From an uncultured Ruminococcus sp. (GTDB lineage: Bacteria; Bacillota; Clostridia; Oscillospirales; Ruminococcaceae): 17,129 nucleotides of DNA. The notes beneath the pieces are model-generated. The model saw nothing but the letters and a program-made list of their open reading frames with translations. It made no database searches and had not been told where the DNA came from. The stretch spans positions 1 through 17,129 of the forward strand of contig UQYK01000044.1 of NCBI GenBank assembly GCA_900545285.1. Direction: 5' to 3'. Position 1 is the first letter of the stretch. The number at the start of each line of letters is the position of its first letter. Of this stretch, positions 14,608-17,129 are shown in pieces. Made by a program: the position numbers and the translations under genes.

Positions 14608-15024
14608 ATGAGCAGATACAAGAGCGAACATACCGCATACAGCCCACTGAAAAAGAAATACGTTCCGCTGTGGAAGCTTGACACTAACACTGTTACCGTC
14701 ACCCACTTCAACGCCGATACGCAGACCGAGGAGAGCAAGACCTACAACACCGACTTCATCAGGTATCATCTTCATTTCTCTGACAGCCATTGTCCCGACA
14801 GGCTTCGCAGGCTTGTCAACGAGGGCAAGATCATGAAGTACCTCGATGATATGGAACTGAAAGTCAATGATGCTATCTCCCGTCAGGTGAAGCTTTGGAA
14901 GCAGACCGACAGTTGTTATCAGAAAGCTGTTTTCGCAAATGATGCTGAGAAAATGCTCGGTCTTGAAAACTGCTTCATAAGTATGGCGAGAGAAGCGGTG
15001 TTTGAGTGTATGGTTTATATTTGA
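14608..15024 (+). CDS. TnpV-like transposon-encoded protein
   Basis: A 138-residue protein. The C-terminal half (about 70-138) resembles TnpV proteins of Tn4451-type elements by eye: RLRRLVNEGKIMKYLDDMEL, a helical stretch and an ending in AREAVFECMVYI like the usual AEEIVLNELIY. The N-terminal half is basic and less conserved. TnpV is an accessory protein of unknown role. GAGGAGGTG, which includes the end of the upstream gene, serves as Shine-Dalgarno. No serine recombinase such as TnpX is visible, so the element is incomplete, rearranged or extends elsewhere. A strong UUCG-loop terminator follows. Confidence 0.7.
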   Translation: MSRYKSEHTAYSPLKKKYVPLWKLDTNTVTVTHFNADTQTEESKTYNTDFIRYHLHFSDSHCPDRLRRLVNEGKIMKYLDDMELKVNDAISRQVKLWKQTDSCYQKAVFANDAEKMLGLENCFISMAREAVFECMVYI

Positions 15025-15030
15025 GGATCA

Positions 15031-15061
15031 ACGGCTGTGCCTTCGGGTGCAGCCGTTTTAT
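15031..15061 (+). terminator. Terminator with UUCG tetraloop
   Basis: ACGGCTGTGCC and GGTGCAGCCGT pair over 11 positions (two G-U wobbles) around a C(UUCG)G tetraloop, followed by TTTATT. It ends the excisionase-like/TnpV-like operon. Confidence 0.93.
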
Positions 15062-15072
15062 TGTACAATGAA

Positions 15073-15095
15073 AACCCCCAGTTTAACTGGGGGTT
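15073..15095. repeat. Left-end hairpin of the IS200 element
   Basis: AACCCCCAGT and ACTGGGGGTT form a ten-pair perfect stem with a TTA loop. In this family TnpA recognises such subterminal hairpins. Confidence 0.8.
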
Positions 15096-15116
15096 CAAAA
15101 AGCTTAAAGCTATGGG

Positions 15117-15145
15117 TAGAAAAAAATAACCTCCAGAGTTATAAT
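15117..15145 (+). promoter_or_regulatory. Probable tnpA promoter
   Basis: TAGAAA (15117-15122, four of six), 17-base spacer, TATAAT (15140-15145). The predicted start near 15152 leaves a leader of about 43 bases. Confidence 0.6.
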
Positions 15146-15188
15146 AAGGTTAAGGTCTGCCAACCTAACAATAAAAAACAAAGGAGGT
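15129..15188 (+). promoter_or_regulatory. Possible anti-Shine-Dalgarno pairing upstream of tnpA
   Basis: ACCTCC (15129-15134) is complementary to GGAGGT (15183-15188), the tnpA Shine-Dalgarno, and AGGTT (15147-15151) can pair with AACCT (15162-15166) between them. The anti-SD lies upstream of the predicted native start, so only RNA read in from outside would contain it. Confidence 0.45.
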
Positions 15189-15194
15189 ATCGTC

Positions 15195-15671
15195 ATGAAA
15201 AGAGACGATATAAATAGTTTAGCACATTCGAAGTGGAATTGCAAGTATCATGTGGTATTTGCACCGAAATACAGAAGAATGGTGATATATAACCAAATAA
15301 AAACGGACATTGGAAAAATACTGAGGAAATTGTGTGAGCAGAAAGGAATCGAAATCATAGAGGCAGAAGCGTGTCCAGATCATATCCATATGTTGATATC
15401 AATACCGCCAAAATATAGTGTAGCACAAGTTATGGGGTATCTGAAAGGAAAGAGTTCATTGATGATATTTGATCGACACGCAAATCTGAAATACAAGTAT
15501 GGAAATCGACATTTTTGGTGTCGAGGATACTATGTGGATACAGTAGGGAAAAATAAGAAGAGAATAGAAGAATACATAAGAAACCAGTTGCAGGACGATA
15601 TTGCAAATGATCAATTGAGTCTGTTTGAATCAGTAGATCCGTTTACCGGAAAAAAGAACAGTAAGAAATAA
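15195..15671 (+). CDS. tnpA: IS200/IS605-family Y1 HUH transposase TnpA
   Basis: Single-strand DNA transposase of 158 residues, full length for the family. The HUH metal site is in ACPDHIHMLISIPP (His63 and His65) and the catalytic tyrosine lies in FWCRGYYVDTVGKN (Tyr113 or Tyr114). KYRRMV and HVVFAPKYR near the N-terminus are typical of IS200 TnpA. The start is ATG 15195 with AAGGAGG seven bases upstream. No frameshift or stop is seen, so the enzyme may be active. The leader can fold so as to hide the ribosome site. Confidence 0.96.
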   Translation: MKRDDINSLAHSKWNCKYHVVFAPKYRRMVIYNQIKTDIGKILRKLCEQKGIEIIEAEACPDHIHMLISIPPKYSVAQVMGYLKGKSSLMIFDRHANLKYKYGNRHFWCRGYYVDTVGKNKKRIEEYIRNQLQDDIANDQLSLFESVDPFTGKKNSKK

Positions 15672-15678
15672 AAAAGAA

Positions 15679-15771
15679 TACCCCTTAAGGGGTAGCTGAG
15701 AATGAAATGCAGTTGGCAGACCTTTCTCAGCCCACTTAAGGGGCAGTGTCCGTAATATGCCCTTATAGGGC
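15679..15771. repeat. Cluster of short hairpins in the right end of the IS
   Basis: TACCCCTTAAGGGGTA (15679-15694) is a perfect palindrome. GCTGAGAA/TTCTCAGC (15695-15702, 15724-15731) forms an eight-pair stem with a 21-base loop. CCCACTTAAGGGG (15731-15743) is a near-palindrome and GCCCT-TAT-AGGGC (15759-15771) a perfect small hairpin. Together they form a structured non-coding stretch between tnpA and the terminal hairpin. Confidence 0.7.
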
Positions 15772-15777
15772 TTACTC

Positions 15778-15802
15778 AAACCACCCGTTTAACGGGTAGT
15801 TT
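15778..15802. repeat. Right-end hairpin of the IS200 element
   Basis: ACCCGT/ACGGGT (15783-15788, 15792-15797) with a TTA loop, extended after one mismatch by AAAC/GTTT. The central TTTAAC matches the left-end hairpin. Confidence 0.75.
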
Positions 15803-15830
15803 TGATTTTTATTATGGTCTGTGAACTTTG

Positions 15831-16709
15831 TTATATAGTATAGACTTTGATGCTTTTCTCAATAGGAATAGCCAAATTCTTGTTAAACAAAACAAGATTC
15901 TTACCTTTATCATATACTGTGCTTTTATAGATAATTCCACAGTACCCTAATGACTGAAAATAGTGAGCAATGCAATGAAATGGTGCGTAGATTAAGCTTT
16001 TATTATCTGAATTCAGTGGAACAAATAATTCACTTGATATTATATTTGCATAAGCTGCGACAATCATTCTTTTGCAAATCGGATGTTGTTCAAGTATTTC
16101 AGTTTCCACAATAAATGGGTTCTTTTTACGCTGGCTTTTTATCAGCCTTCTTATCTCTTGCTGTTGCTGTGTGGGTGACCATGTATCTCCTACTGTTAAG
16201 TCAACTAATTTAGCATCATGTTTAGTTGCTCCAAATTCACACAAAGCAAATCTATTACCGGTTATTACTCTGCACTCCTTTTCGGAACACCTACGTGCTT
16301 TATCTTTTCCGTTTTTGGCTTTAGGGTAGCCTAAAGCTAAATATAGCCATTCCACACCTTTAGGACTAAACCTGTTATCATCTTTTATGTACTGTGAATT
16401 TGGAATAAATCGATTTCCATTTGGCGTGGGTTCAGTCTCTCCAAGAATAGTACCTCTGATTAGATAAGCATTATTACATACATCGCTTAAAGTTTTTGAG
16501 AAGTATTCTTCTCCACCATCAGTCGTAAAGAGACTATCAAATTCTGATAGAAATTTACTTTTGGTTGCTTCAGATTCATCATCAAATGAATATTTACCTA
16601 CTTGAAGATCTTTACGTAGTAGCTCCCACTTTGCTTTTATCGCTTTATGAGCAACCATCATATCTTCAGGTTTATAACTATTACTTTTTTGAACAATTTT
16701 CGCTTTCAT
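15831..16709 (-). CDS. RES-domain protein, probable NAD+-degrading effector
   Basis: A 292-residue protein. An N-terminal extension (about 1-78) of helical, charged sequence precedes a region resembling the RES domain (about 80-275). It has LIRGT (Arg85), NRFSPKGVEWLYLALG (Arg113), EKECR (Glu145) and YAPFHCIAHYFQSLGYCGII then YKSTVYDKGKNLVLFN (Ser263); Arg, Glu and Ser are the residues the domain is named for. Characterised RES toxins degrade NAD+ and are paired with an Xre-type antitoxin. No Xre gene adjoins this one; the IS follows and a UvrD-like helicase precedes it by 49 bases on the same strand. The start ATG 16709 is fixed by an in-frame TGA twelve bases upstream; its Shine-Dalgarno (GGGTG) is weak and distant. 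It is also longer than the usual RES toxin. RES assignment is by eye. Confidence 0.75.
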   Translation of the reverse strand: MKAKIVQKSNSYKPEDMMVAHKAIKAKWELLRKDLQVGKYSFDDESEATKSKFLSEFDSLFTTDGGEEYFSKTLSDVCNNAYLIRGTILGETEPTPNGNRFIPNSQYIKDDNRFSPKGVEWLYLALGYPKAKNGKDKARRCSEKECRVITGNRFALCEFGATKHDAKLVDLTVGDTWSPTQQQQEIRRLIKSQRKKNPFIVETEILEQHPICKRMIVAAYANIISSELFVPLNSDNKSLIYAPFHCIAHYFQSLGYCGIIYKSTVYDKGKNLVLFNKNLAIPIEKSIKVYTI

Positions 16710-16758
16710 AAAAACTATTCATCACCCAAATATTGATAAGTCGAACCTAATGTTTTAA

Positions 16759-17129
16759 CTAATCTTGCTTAACAAAATGGTTGTAGGTAAAAATACTATC
16801 TTTACCTACAATTTTCTCCAAGTAGCTTTCAAATTCATCATTAATTGGTACAGTTACAAATATTGCCAATCTTTTAATAGATCTTGAGCAGCAGACATAG
16901 AATAGATTTCTATTTCTAATATAGACATCATATTCTTTTCCTGACAAATTCGTTGGATCTAAATAGACTTGTTCATCAAATTTATAGTTATTCCATCCTC
17001 GCCCAATAATGAAAAGTACATTTTCATATTCCTCACCTTTTACACCGTGTTCGGTTGAATAGTCTGATTGCGGTGAAAAGAAAGCAATTGCATTTACAAT
17101 TTCCGAATAACTAATATTATATAACTCGG
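16759..17129 (-). CDS. UvrD-like SF1 helicase, C-terminal part (cut by window edge)
   Basis: The reading frame is open to the window edge with no start, so this is the last 122 residues of a larger protein. STEHGVKGEEYENVLFIIG matches the conserved region near helicase motif V of UvrD/PcrA-like enzymes, and RNLFYVCCSRSIKRLAIFV matches motif VI with its arginines. These place it in superfamily I DNA helicases. The form HGVKGEE...NVL...GRGWN then NLFYVCCSR is like the helicases that accompany OLD-family nucleases (Gabija-type GajB relatives), rather than housekeeping UvrD or PcrA with their long C-terminal tails. It reads toward the RES gene and probably shares its transcript. An OLD nuclease gene would be expected just right of the window; it cannot be seen. 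Confidence 0.85.
   Translation of the reverse strand, partial: ELYNISYSEIVNAIAFFSPQSDYSTEHGVKGEEYENVLFIIGRGWNNYKFDEQVYLDPTNLSGKEYDVYIRNRNLFYVCCSRSIKRLAIFVTVPINDEFESYLEKIVGKDSIFTYNHFVKQD

Larger units (their letters stand above)
15068..15803 (+). mobile_element. IS200/IS605-type insertion sequence (tnpA only)
   Basis: A single Y1 transposase gene lies between a left-end hairpin (15073-15095) and a right-end hairpin (about 15778-15802). Both hairpins have a TTTAAC-type loop and GC-rich stems, and the length of about 735 bases fits an IS200-type element of roughly 700 bases. No terminal inverted repeats or target duplications are expected for this single-strand transposing family. Exact ends cannot be fixed without an empty site. 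There is no tnpB, so this is the IS200 subgroup. It sits between the TnpV-like terminator and the RES gene and seems to interrupt no gene. Confidence 0.85.

Noticed and set aside
15073..15095. Left-end IS hairpin as a terminator
   Set aside because: No T run follows it on either strand, and a proper terminator lies just before it; it is better explained as the transposase recognition hairpin.

Overview
The window looks like chromosomal DNA of a fibre-degrading gut Clostridia bacterium, most likely Ruminococcus. The main evidence is a secreted GH9 cellulase with a CBM3-type module, a poly-threonine linker and a C-terminal dockerin, an arrangement typical of cellulosomal enzymes in R. flavefaciens or R. 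champanellensis. The genus is inferred from protein architecture; no species was identified by alignment.

Left part (1-12,900) is ordinary metabolic and extracellular gene content. All genes here lie on the minus strand except the last. In coordinate order they are: the dockerin GH9 cellulase; a secreted protein with about 18 cell-wall/glucan-binding type repeats and a C39-like cysteine peptidase domain; the aguB-aguA pair, which converts agmatine to putrescine; and a four-gene sodium-pump decarboxylase operon (oadA, an OadG-like subunit, a separate biotin carrier, oadB). A divergent CapA/PGA_cap family membrane-anchored protein closes this part. Several transcription units have clear sigma-A promoters with 17-base spacers and a recognisable terminator. 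The oad promoter has a near-consensus cre site just upstream of its -35 box, suggesting control by CcpA.

Right part (12,900-17,129) is accessory DNA and looks AT-rich in many places. It holds a tightly coupled two-gene unit (a small YhaI/DUF1878-like protein and a membrane-anchored coiled-coil protein). Next comes a 475-base non-coding region with inverted and direct repeats leading into an excisionase-like HTH gene and a TnpV-like gene. An IS200/IS605-type insertion sequence follows, with a Y1 HUH transposase, hairpins at both ends and a structured right end. The part ends with a minus-strand pair: a RES-domain protein and, upstream of it and cut by the window edge, the C-terminus of a UvrD-like superfamily I helicase.

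The strongest candidate for an undescribed system is the helicase plus RES-domain pair at the right edge. UvrD-like helicases of this kind are known partners of OLD-family nucleases in Gabija-type phage defence, and RES domains are NAD+-degrading toxins. A RES protein directly downstream of such a helicase, with no Xre antitoxin visible, suggests a NAD+-depleting effector in a defence operon. This is inference: the rest of the operon lies outside the window.
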